A DNA stretch of 64,000 nt from Takashimella koratensis (GCA_003116875.1 BCKT01000022.1:62488-126487); one strand, 5' to 3'. Shown: positions 42,958 through 55,174, counted from the stretch's first letter. A program made the numbers and translations. The notes: generated by a model not told the origin, from the letters alone.

Positions 42958-45900
42958 ATGGCGACCCCACTATCCGTGTCGTCGCCGAGCACGCATTACC
43001 CACAGCATAACGAGTACCTCTCCTCTCTCGACTTTCTCTCCCTCGCCGGACTCGACGGGACCCCGCCCGCCATCCCGTCGCCGCAAGTCATAGACTCAAC
43101 CGTGCAACAATCAATTCCCCCACCACAACATCCCCTGCAACACCAGCAACACCAGCCGCAATCTCACCTCCTCCAGCTCCAGCAGCAGCAACAGCAGATG
43201 ATGCAGGGCGGCGGCGGGCTCAGTAGTTTACCGCCGCACGAGAGCGTAGGCGACCCAGGCCCTTCGTCAATGACGCACCACATGCACGCGGGTTCCAACG
43301 GTCTCGGCGCAGTGGGTGGCGGCGGTGGGTCGAACTACGGCTCGCCTTCGGATCGGAAAGAGGCGGAGTCGGCGCGCGCAACAGGTAGCGGCAAACCGCG
43401 CGGGCGGCCGCCGAAACGTGCATCCACGACGGGGGGCAAGCCATCAAAGGACCAGTCGTCCAAGCAATCCTCGAAACAGCCTGCCCAGCAACAACAACAA
43501 CCCCACCCTAACCAACAACAACAACAACAGTCGCAACAGCAGCAGCAGCAACAGAACCTGCTCGCTCAGCAGCAGCAGGTGCACAGCGGACCGTTGCATC
43601 CAATCTTGTCAGGAATGGTCCCGCCAGATATGGAGATCGACCAAGCCGCGTTCCAAGATCCCCAAGGCAATGTCCAGCATTTGGAGTCGCTCGATTTCAT
43701 TCACGGCTCGCCGTTTGACGCCGCCAACTTGCTTCAACAACAGGCACGTTTCATCTCTCTTCTCCTACCCATCACCCTCAGACCATGCCCACTTCTCCCC
43801 TTCCCTCTTCCTCTTCCCCCTTCTCCCTATCCTTGTCCCTAGGCTTTGCTCCAAGGCAACGTCTCCCTCTTTCTTGCCCTTGCCCCCGTTCGCTGACTTT
43901 CATCCTCTCTTCAACTCATCACCACAGCTCGAGCACATCCACATGCAGTCCCCCTTGTTCGACCCGAACAATCCACAAGCGGCGTACCATAATCAGATGG
44001 CGCAACTATTCCTTGCGTCCCCCGTGATCCCGCAGGGCCCATCATCTGGCGGTCCTACGCCGCCCGCGCCGATGCAGAGCGATCACCCGATGGGCGAGAG
44101 CCTAGACCAAGAAGGCAAGCGGTGGGCGCCGATCACGTCGCTAGGCGGGATTCTTACACCAGGACCGAGCGGAGAGATGGTCCCAGAGCTCAGGATGGAT
44201 ATGATGAGCCCCATGCAGCTCGAGCTCCTCGTCCGCGGCGAGATCGATGCGGCTGACGTGAGTCGAGCGCGTCTTGATTGAAGCCAGGGATAGTATAAGA
44301 TCAACATGCTAACAAGATCCATCACCGTAACCGAACAGCTCCACAACGTCGTCCCGCTCCTTTCGCCCGCATTGACGCAGCACCCATCCGGATCGACGTA
44401 CGCTTCGCCCGCGAACCACGCCGCTTTCGGGGGAGCCGAGGGCCAGGGAGGCGAGTTTGGCCAGGTCGGTTTGGAGCAACTACAGCAGCAACAACGGCAG
44501 TTCCAGGAACAGCTCGCTATTCTTCAACAGCAGCAACGTCAACTCGAAGCTTCAGCGATTGTTGGCCCGTCCAACTCGACCTCGACCTCACCGTACCAGA
44601 CTGGACCAGGCAGCACTGGCCGGCCGGCGATCACGCCCGGTGTGCAGTCGACGGGATCGATCAACACTCCTTCGCCGGGTTATTTCTCCCCCTTAACTTC
44701 TCCCGCGCTCGAGGCGTCGATGGGCGGGCGAGCAAACTATGGCGTGAGGCCTTACTCCCCCTCGGTCTCTACGAGCCAACACCAAGTGCGCCCCCCGCAC
44801 CCGCTCTCGGCACTTTCCTCGCCCGCGCTCAACCCGGTTGGCTCCTCTGGCGGCGCTCAGCAGACACTCTCTCCGGCGCTCGGACCGCAGAACGCGTCCG
44901 ACATGGCTGACCCAGACTACATCGCCACGCTCCAGGGGATGCTCGAGGCGAACGCTGCCGCTGCAGCTGCGCTGAACGCTGGCGGTGCTTTGCCGCAGAA
45001 CACCCAGGCTTACTACGGCCCGACCAACCCGGCCCCGGGCCAGCAGCAGCAGCAAGGATCAACAACGACGCAGAGCCCCCTCGCGTCACCTGCGATCACA
45101 GCGAGCGTCGGTGGACCTCATAGAGGAAGTTTGCCGCCAAAATCACGCCCGTCGCCGATGATGAAACCTTCTCTACACCGGTCACATAGCCGTCACGCGT
45201 CGGGTTCTGTCCCCGCCTCGCCCATGTACAAGTTCCACAACGGCCCAGCCTCGGGATTGGGTTCCCTCCCACCTGCCGCGATCGACCAGCGTGGCGTCCT
45301 CCAACACCAGCAACAACAACAGGCTCTTCAGTCCTCGGCGGCATCGACATCGTCTACCCCCTCACCGGTTGACTTGAGCGCAATCATGCCGCCCCCGCCG
45401 GTACCCGCGACGGGACCCAAGTCGCTCAAGCCCATGACACCAGCGAGCTTAATGAACCTCAAGGGCGAGGGAGACGGGCCGTCGATGGCGCACGACAACA
45501 GCTCGGGTTCGGGCGCGGCATCTGGATCGAGAAGAGGGTCGGCAATGAGCATAGATGGGAATGGAGCTGCTGGTGCGGCCGCATTGGCGCCACCGGTCAG
45601 GGCGGCAGCGAAGAAAGCGACAGCAGTAGTGCACTCGGCGCAGAAGAGGGGAAGTAGACTCGTGCCTGCCGGAGGAGCGGCGGCGGCTAAACGTGCGCTG
45701 GCGATCCGACCTCCAGGTGGTGTTGGTGTCCGCACAGGTATGTGCTGTTTCGCCCTATTGGCCCTTTGCCTAATATCCTTCTCTTTGACTACTCTTCTTT
45801 AGGCTCTGAGCATCGCTGACAATCCTCACAGCGACCAAAGGTGCAGCGGCTGCAGCTGCCGCGGTTCTTAATCCCGAGCCCGAAGCACGCAAGACCTCTC

Positions 45901-46556
45901 ACAAAGCTGCTGAGCAAAAACGCCGTGATTCTCTCAAAGCCGGATTCGACGAACTTCGCCTCTTGCTACCCGCTATCAACGTTGAAGCACTCGACCCTGA
46001 ATCCGGTGAACCGATCCCAGGCTCTTCCGCACCTCGCCTTCTCCCTAAATCCTCTCTTGTCCCCGATGACAACCCGAACCGGGGTGTCTCCAAAGTCGCG
46101 TTGCTCAAGTTCTCAAACGAGTACATTGTCCGCCTTCATTCCAAGGTCGAGAAGAGGGACGGGTACATTGATCGCCTGCGGGATGAGATCAGGCGGTTGA
46201 GGGGGTTCGGAGACCCGAGTCGCGCCCACGAGGAGATCAGGGGAGACGAAGGGGAGGATCTGTTGGATATGGAGATGCTTGATGGAGAGGAGGATGACTT
46301 GGGTGGGGATGAAGACGAGGAAGAGCCCGGGGATATGGACCTTGATGGGGTTTTGAATGGGTCAGGGGTAGATGGGAAAGCGGTTAATGGGACACCGGCT
46401 CCGAGTACACCGTTGATGTCGGGGAAAGCGGGATCATCGCACGGGTCGGGAACAAAGGTTGGGAAGAGCCCAGCACTGGGACCGACGAAACGACCAAGTC
46501 TCTCGCATCGCGGCAGCTCGTCGGCCACCGTTACCCCCAAGTCGCGTAAGGAGTAG
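42958..46556 (+). CDS. bHLH transcription factor with Gln-rich N-terminus
   Basis: Four exons: 42958-43743, 43928-44257, 44339-45737 and 45832-46556, giving 1079 residues. The N-terminal 850 residues are Gln-, Ser-, Pro- and Gly-rich. An AT-hook-like GKPRGRPPKR lies at about residue 144. The bHLH domain is in the last exon: basic region KTSHKAAEQKRRDSLKAGFD, helix 1 ending ELRLLLPAIN, then an unusually long loop of about 35 residues, and helix 2 VSKVALLKFSNEYIVRLHSK. A coiled coil (DGYIDRLRDEIRRLRG) and an acidic region follow. His, Glu and Arg in the basic region fit E-box binding. Intron 1 needs a GC-AG boundary (CAACAG then GCACGT) to keep frame; nearby GT donors shift it. The target genes cannot be read from sequence. 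Confidence 0.85.
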
Positions 46557-47889
46557 CCCAGTGAGCTTCTCCACGTGCCGAGACGAACTCCCTTTCTGTC
46601 CCGGTACCGCTTGAGCACCCAAACCCGCAACACAAACCAAAACACACCGATTCGACACGACTCGAATCGACGTGATTTATCGATAATCTTTCAACAAAAA
46701 ACACCCTTCTCATCCATTCGTTTTTCGCTGCATCGACTATTTCTTATCTTTCTTCCCTCGCCCCTTGCGTTTCCTTTTAATCTTCGCCTCGCCCAGTGAA
46801 GAGCGCGATATTCAACGACCTTCACCCGCCTCTCAACTGCGATTCCGACTATGACTGCGACTGTCTGACGCCTGCCTCCCTTGTCTGTTTGTTTGTGTCC
46901 ACCACCTTGTTCGCATCTTGACGGAATACCCACCACATCCTTACCCCTCTCCTTTTCCCCTACCCTTCAAATGGTCGACCTATACAACTGTAGTGTGTAC
47001 TCTCCCCGCGATTTTGAGCTGTATGAGTTTGCCTTCTCTGCCTCGTTTGATCCGGGTCTGCATAGAATACCATACAAGTGGACGAAGGGGATGAGAGTGG
47101 GGAAAGTGGGGGAAGGGGAAGCAGTGGGGAAGTGCTTAGTTGGTTGGGTCGGGTTGACCTCGATTCGTTTAATCCTGTTTTCATACGATAGGTACAGTAC
47201 AAACATACAAAAAAAGAGCGCCCCACGGCATGCATGTACACGACGTAGCGTCTAGGCTCTAGTAACGAGACCTGGAGCTGATTCCTCACTGAATTTATTC
47301 GCATATTCATACAGCCTTATGGTCTTGCGGTCTTGTGGTCTTGTGGTCTTGCGGTCTGTTTGAAATGGTGAAAAAGAGGCTGAAGTCATCGACCCAATTG
47401 AATGGTGTTCAGTCGAGAGTACCCCACCCGTGCTATAATTCCATTTGCGTCAGGCCACGCACAATGACGACTGGTCCTAGTCTCCCATCTCCAACTTTCT
47501 CTGTCTCATATCTACGTTCCAATAGATAATGTAACTGTATCTTTTACTCAACTTGTCGATGCTCCGTCTGCCCAGTCTGGGTAGGGGAGGGATGCGATCG
47601 AGTCGACCGGTTATTGAGATTGACTGCAATTGGCAATCTGTCTCCACCCGGTATCGAGTCATCATCACCTACCCAAGTCGTGAATTTCCACATGGGTGCA
47701 CTGGGTTCCCTACGCACTGGGAGGGGGGGGGGGAGGGGCTCATATAACCCTCGAGAGTTGGCATGAATGTTATTCTTACACCATTGTCCGTCCCCAGAGG
47801 ACAGATTCCAGTGACCTAACAGCAACCAGTGACTGGAGATACTTGACCACCGCTGAGCATCAGTCACGTACCTACCATCTAACACCTCC
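46557..47889. other. Intergenic: bHLH 3' flank and promoter of the first GNAT gene
   Basis: No coding block seen in these 1.3 kb. It contains an 8-bp tandem repeat at 47321-47357 and a G-run at 47722-47736. Confidence 0.4.
47321..47357. repeat. 8-bp tandem repeat
   Basis: Four copies of ggtcttgY (Y is c or t) followed by a partial unit, in the gap before the GNAT pair. Confidence 0.85.
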
Positions 47890-49119
47890 ATGTCCGTCCG
47901 CCGCCTTGTCAACCCAACAGGTACGTCTCTCACCTCCTGATACCTCCTAACCGCCTTTTCCTACCCCACCTACTCCCCTCTAGTCCCTTCTGTCCTTACC
48001 CAGGGCAATGCTGACTCTCGCAGCGGCGCAACTCGAGACCGCCGCCTCGGTCCTCGCGTCTGCTTTCTCCACCGACCCGGGGTCAATCTTCCTGACCAAC
48101 GGCGGGGACCCGTCCATTGCGCGCCTGCACTACCTCAAGACGGTAACCACCGCTGCCCTCGACGGGGAGCTGTGGGTGGCCACTGTGCCACCGGGAGCGA
48201 GGAGGCGGACCGAATCGGTCAGCACGATCAAAGCGCCGCCGAAGCCAAACACGGTCGAACCCAAGGTTCCGGTGGAAGTGGCTGAGAAATCGGAGAAGGA
48301 GAAAAAGGCGGAGACGGAGATGGGCAAGGAAACGGAAGGGGAGGATGAGAAAGGGGAGGTGAAGAACAAGGGAAAGGGGAAGGAAAAGGATCTGATAGAG
48401 GAGAGAGAGAGGGAATTGGAGGAAGAGATGAAAAGGAACAAGGAGAAGGAAGCGTGGGAAGATGCAGGTGTACCTTTTGCGAGAGGTGGGACGGCGGCGG
48501 CGCTCACGAGAAGGTTGAGCGCGGGTCTCGTCTGGGCAGGAACGAAGGCGATCGAGACTGCCCTGGGCGCGGGGCGAACCTCTCACTCCGATACCACCAC
48601 CAATGCTGAGACAGCCGTCAAGGCCGATACCAACGCCAACGCGACTACCGACGTGACGCCCGCCACCACGGGTCGGCGCGGAAGCCTATTCGGCATGGTA
48701 GGTGGCGGGTCATCGACTGAAGCCGCTGCCAAGGGAGCCGACGAACATCCTCACCTTGCCGATACCGGACCGGTGACTATGGTTCCTGTTCGTCTTCCGA
48801 TCGGGAACAAGGGCGTCGTCTGGGTCCGTCGAAGCAGCTTGGACGTCGGCGGACCAGCAGCAGGGACAGGCCTAGATGCAGGAGGACCAGGCGGAGGAGG
48901 AGGGGGGACAGTGCTTGTCCCCGCTGCGTCTCCCGGACCAGGAGGAGAACTCGAAGCGGAGAAACAAATGAAGATAGCGGAAGATGGACATGTGATCCCA
49001 CCTGAACCACTGGCGACGACGACTCAACCTCTCCGACGAGCGAGTATCGCACCGGAAGATGACTTTGGAGCGGTAATGTGCCTTTACCCGCCCGGCCTGG
49101 TCTACGGCGAAACGTGAGT

Positions 49120-49194
<75 letters not shown>

Positions 49195-50147
49195 TTTCCT
49201 CTTTGCCAGACCCAAAGATACCCAGGAAACCAAGAGCTGGACCTCAGAAAAGCGGGAGCATGGATTGGTCACGGCGATGGCATATCCAATGTCAAGATGA
49301 TTGGACCCAATAAATTTGTTCATCAGGTACTGACTATGACTACCTTGATTAGGCCAAACGCACATGGACCCCACGCACAAGCAGCTACCGCCGCCTACCC
49401 TCCCGCTGGCCGAGCCTACTTTGAGAGAGTACGTTACCCAACTCTCCCTGATTCTACTTCTCCCCTTTTCTCCCTCCTACTCTCCTACCTTGCCCGTTAT
49501 CTTTCCCGTCCTCCTTCTCTCCCTGCATTCCCTTCGATGCTCGCCTCGCTGACAAGAACCACAAGGTCACTACCGCGTGGCACGAGCTCGAACTCGTCGC
49601 TTATGGGCCCGACCGCACCGTTCCGACATTCTACATCAGCCACTTGGGTACTCGCCGCGATGCACAGGGACTCGGGCTGGCCGGGGCGTTGTTGAGTGGG
49701 TTGATGGAGAGGGCGTCAGAGTGGGGGGATCGAGTGACTTTGATCACTCAGAACGAGACGAATGTGAGTGGACCCAAGGTAGCGAAGATACGATGTGAAC
49801 GAGCTAGTCTATTCTCGGGCTGGCAGGCAGAAAGGGAGATTGGGAAGATGAGGCGAGATCGTAGCTGACACAATGCGCAGGTCAAGTATTACACCCGATT
49901 CGGGTTCAAACTCACCTCGGACGCGGCGGTCCACGCGACGGGTTTCGACTCGCACTGGTGGGCTATGGTCATGGACCCGACTTCGGCCGATGCCGGGTCC
50001 GAAGCGAGCAAAGAGGTCAAGGAGCGCTCAGCTGGGGAGGGTGTCGAGGGAGAGGAGGGAGAGGGGAAGGAGGACAGCACCGAAGGGACGGAAGGGAGCG
50101 GGGTTAATAGTCCTAGCGTGAACGCGGCGAGTACCGTGGTTGCGTAA
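47890..50147 (+). CDS. GNAT-family N-acetyltransferase, expanded paralogue (GNAT-1)
   Basis: Five exons: 47890-47920, 48024-49113, 49353-49428, 49566-49763 and 49881-50147, giving 553 residues. The N-terminal MSVRRLVNPT leads into AAQLETAASVLASAFSTDPG and then WVATVP. After an inserted segment the fold resumes at FGAVMCLYPPG. The acetyl-CoA-binding motif is DAQGLGLAGALL (Q/R-x-x-G-x-G/A type), followed by VTLITQNETN, YYTRFGF and DSHWWAMVMDP. All four intron positions are the same as in the downstream copy, which proves duplication. Relative to that copy, exon 2 carries about 274 extra codons, mostly charged, Ala- and Gly-rich low complexity. The C-terminus has a further acidic extension of about 50 residues. 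The substrate is unknown. Intron 2 holds a long CT/GT microsatellite. Confidence 0.85.
49123..49194. repeat. Compound microsatellite (CT)29(GT)7
   Basis: About 58 bp of perfect CT repeat followed by 14 bp of GT, inside intron 2 of the first GNAT gene, 10 bp after the donor. Confidence 0.97.
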
Positions 50148-50804
50148 GAACAAGAGAACATGGTCACGGAAGGTTATGGAAGTACAAGACACGCGATCCG
50201 GAGAAGAGAAGGGGTAATGTGAGATCTGGGAATGATAGGTAGAAGACATGTACAATACTGTGCCATTGTATGAAGCGGTTCGGCTCGATTGATAGACTCG
50301 TCGTTGTGAAAAGGGGCGATCACTGTCGATCGCTTACCCCTTTGACCCATAGTCGAGCCGGTATTTGGGCGACTCACTCTCGCGATCACGCGATTTGGTC
50401 CAATCATGACGCAAGTACAGGTGTAGTAGTAGTAGTAGTAGTACCCTAAATACCTCGAAGTGCGTTGAAGTGCGTCGAAGAGGGTAGAAAAGCATGGAGG
50501 TATGGTAGCATGTGGCTTACGCGGGCGCCGAAGGCCGCCGCCACCGTCATTTTCGGAGTGGGCACCAGGGCTACAGGGCACCAGACGAAGCACATGGTCC
50601 CCGGTCGGTTATCTGTCTTCGGGGCCCGATTCACGGTCAACTCAACCCGCTATCTTCATCGTCTCCACGTTGACATTGACATTGACATTGACGACTTTGA
50701 CAACTATCACATCGCCTGTCTGCATCATAAATCTTCTCCAGCTCCTGCTTTGATCAAGTTCTCAGCTCAGTTCCTCACCAACACCAACATCACCAAGAAC
50801 AACA
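50148..50804. promoter_or_regulatory. Intergenic between the tandem GNAT genes
   Basis: These 657 bp hold the 3' UTR of the first GNAT gene and the promoter of the second. They include a (TAG)6 microsatellite at 50424-50442 and a short tgacat-type repeat at about 50670-50691. No coding block is seen. Confidence 0.45.
50424..50442. repeat. (TAG)6 microsatellite
   Basis: Six perfect TAG units in the gap between the two GNAT genes. Confidence 0.9.
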
Positions 50805-51908
50805 ATGTCTATCCGACGTCTCACCAACCCAACAGGCAAGTCCTCCCCACCTGGCTTTCCCTTGTCCGCGTTGCTCACCCCCTGACCCCTTCATCCAGAG
50901 GCGCAGCTCGAATCCTGCGCTCGCGTCCTCATGTCCGCCTACTCCACCGACCCCGGGACTGTCTTCCTCACCAACTTGGACCCGGTCGTCATGCGTCTCC
51001 ACTATCTCAAGGGCGTGACGACGGCCGGTCTGGATGGCGAGTTATGGGTCGCGCCTATGAAGCCAAAGGCCGCCCAGGGAGAGGCAGAGGCAGGAGGAGA
51101 AGGAGACGAGGAGCAGTTTGGAGCGGTCATGTGTGTTTGGCCCCCAGGGTTGGATATGAGCGAAGGGTGAGTACCTCTTGGTATTGCTTCCTGAAGAGAA
51201 ACTGACAAGAAACTCTGTCTAATGATCGTCTATACAGGCCTAACTCAAATGGACCACACGCAAAAGCTGCAAACGAAGCGTACCCACCTGCTGGTCGAGC
51301 CTACGGCGAGAGAGTAAGTATAGTTTCCCCACGATATTTGTCAATATCCACATTGTTTCATGTTCTCGATACCTTGTCGTCCTGGTTTGCCTGTCTTGCA
51401 TATCTTGTATGATAATCGGCTACCGACCTTCATTCTCCACTCGCAGTTCACAGCTCGCAGCTCGGAGCTAACCTTCACAGGTCATCGCCGCCGGCCACGA
51501 CCTCGAAGTCAACGCCTATGGTCCCGGCCGTACCAAACCAACATACTACGTCAGCCAACTGGGTACCCACGAAGACGCGCAGGGCCAAGGTCTCGCCGGG
51601 GCGTTGTTGAGGAGTGTCGTGGCTAGGGGAAAAGAGGAAGGGGAGAGGGTCACACTCATCACGCAGAATGAGGGAAATGTGAGTATCTCTTTGCGATTGG
51701 AACCAAGGCCACGGCGAAAAGTGCAAGCTAGATCGAGGATGAGAATGAGAGAAGATGGGTGAAGGGAAGAGAGTGGAAGCTGATAATGACACAGGTCAGG
51801 TATTATGGAAAGTTTGGGTTCACCAACCGTGCCGAAGTCACCGTTGAAGCTCCCGGATACGACTCGCATTGGTGGGCTTTGTGTATGGACCCGAAGGAGG
51901 CCAAGTAG
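50805..51908 (+). CDS. GNAT-family N-acetyltransferase, compact paralogue (GNAT-2)
   Basis: Five exons: 50805-50835, 50899-51166, 51238-51313, 51481-51678 and 51795-51908, giving 228 residues, a normal GNAT length. The sequence starts MSIRRLTNPTEAQLESCA. It has FLTNLDPVVMRLHYLKGVT, FGAVMCVWPPG, the acetyl-CoA loop DAQGQGLAGALL, VTLITQNEGN, YYGKFGF and DSHWWALCMDP. Exons 1, 3 and 4 are identical in length to those of the upstream paralogue. Intron 1 begins GCAAGT and so is a GC-AG intron at the position where the paralogue has GTACGT. This copy probably shows the ancestral domain layout. The substrate is unknown. Confidence 0.88.
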
Positions 51909-52189
51909 GCAAAGTTTCGTCTGAGACGCAGTATCGCAGTGTTTGCCCACAGGTATAGTGATCCGTAGCCACAAAGTTACCAGTGTAGACTGTAGATGAT
52001 TTGACATGTATCATACGCAGCAGAGTTGGGTGGGTCAATGTATGGATGTTTGTGAATTGGGGGTTGGGTGTTTGTGATTTGTGATTTGAGATTTGAATGA
52101 TGAGAGACTGCGTAGTGGTCTATGTAACGATTCAAGTCAGGAAGGCGAGACCGACGCGAGACTGGAGCAAGAACGACGGCGTTTTCGGC

Positions 52190-53339
52190 TTACTTGCCAA
52201 GGCGCTTACGCTCCGCCCTTGTCGCCTGTACTTGTCAGCCAAGAGCATCTCCAAGACCTGATCCCATCCCAACTCACCTTTCTCCTCTTCTTGTACTTGT
52301 GCTTGTTGATCTTCTTCTTGCGCTTCCTCTTGACGCTATCCATGATGACGCCCTCGTTTGTCGCCAACTCAATCTCTCCGCCCAGCGCTACATTCGAGGC
52401 TGGGATCCGAGCAAGGAGGGTGACGAGGTCTGCGACAGCTCCGTCGAGGGCCGCAGCGTCGGATCGGGTCTCGATCTCAGGCTCGACGGGGAGGTTCCCG
52501 CCCGTCGTTGGGGCACGAGGGGCACGAGGGGCGGGGCCGGCTTGGAGACGAGTGAAGAGAGCGTCGAGTTCCGAGCCAGCGTAACCCCACTTCGCCTGCG
52601 CGTCACCGATGATACGTGCGAACGCGAGGGGCTCGGAAGGAGAAGCGGTGGGTTTGGAGGCAGATGAGATGTCTTCGAGGACAGCTTGGATAAAGGTGTG
52701 CTCGTTGACGGCCGTGTCGGCGTCAGCGGGGTCGGCGCCAGGTTCCGAGAAAGGGTTGGAAGAGGCATTAGGTGTCGCCGGGCTGGTGAAGAGCTCGTCA
52801 ATGGAGATATGGGAAGGGTTGAAGTGGGCGGAGGAGGGGTGGAGAGGGGCAGGCAGGGATGGGGCGACAGTGTACAGAGAGGTGCCGAGGTTGAGGGGGA
52901 GAGGGAGGTGAGGTGGGTTGAAGGCAAGGTGGAGTGCGAGCGGGACAGGCGCGGGTCGGATCGCTTCAAACCCGAACGAAGGGGAAGGAGAGGAGGTGGA
53001 GAGAAGGGAAGGGGAGAGGGTGAAGGTGCGGCGTTTCCGACCCCGAGTGGAGGGTGGGAGAGAAGCAGAAGGGTGGACGAGGTGGCGCAAAGCGAGCTGG
53101 GAAGAGGAGGACGGCTGGGGTGCGGGTCGAGCGCGGGCCACACGAGTCCGACCCCGCGGTCGAGATGCAAGGGTCTCGGGGGAAGTAGAGGTGCGAGATG
53201 CGGACGAAGGAGAGGACGAACGCGATCCGGATGAAGAAGACGAGGAGGAGGAGGAGGAAGAGGCGGAGGCGGAGGTTGTTTGCGTCAAGAGAGCGCGGGT
53301 GACGCGCGAGGTCACGGACGAGTAGAGGCGTCGAAGCAT
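52190..53339 (-). CDS. COX24: Mitochondrial small-ribosomal-subunit protein mS38 (COX24/AURKAIP1 family)
   Basis: Two exons, 53339-52278 and 52225-52190, give 365 residues. The N-terminus (MLRRLYSSVTSRVTRALL) is an Arg/Ser-rich mitochondrial presequence followed by a Ser run. The body is low complexity. Only the C-terminus is strongly conserved: MDSVKRKRKKKINKHKYKKR, then, across the intron, RKATRAERKRLGK at the stop. This Lys/Arg-rich tail is the mS38 (DUF1713) signature, which binds rRNA in the mitoribosome small subunit and is needed in yeast for COX1 mRNA handling. The terminal exon encodes just 11 residues. It converges on GNAT-2 (281 bp) and diverges from TRM8. It is longer than yeast Cox24 because of the spacer. 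Confidence 0.85.
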
Positions 53340-53677
53340 GGCGAGTGAGCCCGGCGGGGGGCGGCGGGGGGCGTAGACAGAGGGTCGAAAGGGAGAGATG
53401 GAGAAAGAAAGGGTGGGGTGGGTAGGTGAGTTAGACAGCTGGTGAATGAAGAGATTGAGAGGACAAGGGATGTTGAAGATTGAATCGGACGGAGCGGGAC
53501 AGTTTCGGTTTTTCGTCGGACAGAGGGGAAAAGGTCACGTGATCACTGGGTGGACTGGGGAAAATCTTGAATCGGGAGAGCCAGTGGAAGCCAAGAGATC
53601 AGTCACCGTATCGCCAACTACACCAATCACAACCACACCAACAACACCGCGGTATCGATAGATAGTCACTTCACGCA
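53340..53677. promoter_or_regulatory. Bidirectional promoter between COX24 and TRM8
   Basis: The start codons are 338 bp apart and point away from each other. A short (ACC/ACA)-rich stretch precedes TRM8. No TATA box is apparent. Confidence 0.6.
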
Positions 53678-55174
53678 ATGACGAAGAGACAGCGAGAAGA
53701 TGACGAGGGGTCGGCGGCCGTTGTCGCTGAAGTTAGCTCGACTGCCGCGGCACAGGCACTGCTTCGTGAACCTCAAGTGAGTAGGCTCTTTTTAAACGAC
53801 AACGGCTGTTGGGTTGGTCCCATCGATGTGCATGAGTTGTAGCCGTCCCATGGGGTATAGCTGCAGTGTATAAAGCAGTATGGAGGGGGGGCTACTTGCG
53901 TTCAAAAGGATTGAGAACAAAGCGCTGATCCGTTCTCTAGAAACGATTCTATAGACAACGTGCACACGCCAATGTCTTTATTGATCACGTCCTCGACTAG
54001 TAAGTCCCGTTCCACCTGAGACCGCAAACGGGGGGTCTTGTATGAAGATCAGACAAGCCGAGTGTCGAGGTGGTGTTAAAGTGGGCGATGAGGTGGTATG
54101 AAGTGTTGTTGTGCTGGGTCTTGAACTACATACTAACTCATCCCAGCCCGCCGGGACCTAGCGAAATGGACTGGTCCACCCACTTCCCGGCGTACTTTAA
54201 CGAAGGCGCTCGAGGGCCTACTGGGGTAGATGGGAAAGCCGTCGAGTGGGCAGACGTAGGATGTGGATTTGGAGGGCTTTTGATGGCTCTTGCCCCACAG
54301 TTCCCCGATACACTGATGCTTGGTGAGTTGCAGGCGCAGGTCTTAACGTCCCTTCCTCGAGTTTGAGCTTGTCCATTCTGAGCCTCACTAGGCATTCACT
54401 AAAATGCACGCACTCCTGCTGTCTGAGCTACCGCTGATAACACTTTACTTTGACCTCTGCGTGGTATCGTTTGTGTTGGCAGGAATGGAGATTCGCACTT
54501 CGGTCACGCAATACGTCGCGGACCGTATCGCCCACGCTCGACAAGTCGACGCCCTCCTCCCTCCTTCCGACGACGCCACCATCCCCACCCCTCCCGTTGC
54601 GACCGAGTCTGCCGTCTCCGCCTCTGCCTCCATAACCACTCCTACACCCGCTAGCGCTTCTGCCGCAGTCACAAACCCAGTTCGTACACCCGGCGGCTTC
54701 CAAAACGTCTCCGTCATTCGCGCCAATAGCATGAAACATATGCCCAACTTTTTCGCCCGTGGTCAACTCTCCAAAATCTTCTTCCTCTTCCCTGACCCGC
54801 ATTTCAAATTGCGTAAACAAAAGGCGAGGATCGTGACAACTGCGTTGGTTGCAGAGTACGCATATGTCTTGAGACCTGGGGGGATCGTGTATACCGTTAC
54901 CGATGTGAAAGGTGAGTCGAGTCGACTGAAGTTTGAGGGAGACAGAATGGAGGATTGTGGACTAAATTTTTTTTTTTTAACAGACCTGCACGAATGGATG
55001 GCATCCCACCTCAACAAACACCCGTTGTTCGACCCTATCCCAGCTTCAGAACTAGTCGATGACCCAATCTTACACGCCGCCAAGACGGCCACTGAAGAAG
55101 GTCGTAAAGTAGAGCGAAACCAGGGCGATAAGTGGGTTGCGTGTTTCCGACGTCGCGAGGATCCGCCGCTCTAA
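53678..55174 (+). CDS. TRM8: tRNA (guanine-N7)-methyltransferase catalytic subunit
   Basis: Five exons: 53678-53776, 53941-53999, 54147-54322, 54483-54911 and 54984-55174, giving 317 residues. It has a basic N-terminus (MTKRQRED), RFYRQRAHANVFIDHVLDYP and the SAM-binding motif WADVGCGFGGLLMAL. These are followed by GMEIRTSVTQYV, VIRANSMKHMPNFF, KIFFLFPDPHFKLRKQKARI and LRPGGIVYTVTDVK. These are the TrmB/METTL1 blocks for m7G46 formation in tRNA with the partner Trm82. Between the GMEIR helix and NVSVIRAN lies a Pro/Ser/Thr/Ala-rich insert of about 50 residues not needed for the fold. The last intron ends in a T12 run before AACAG. Confidence 0.93.
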
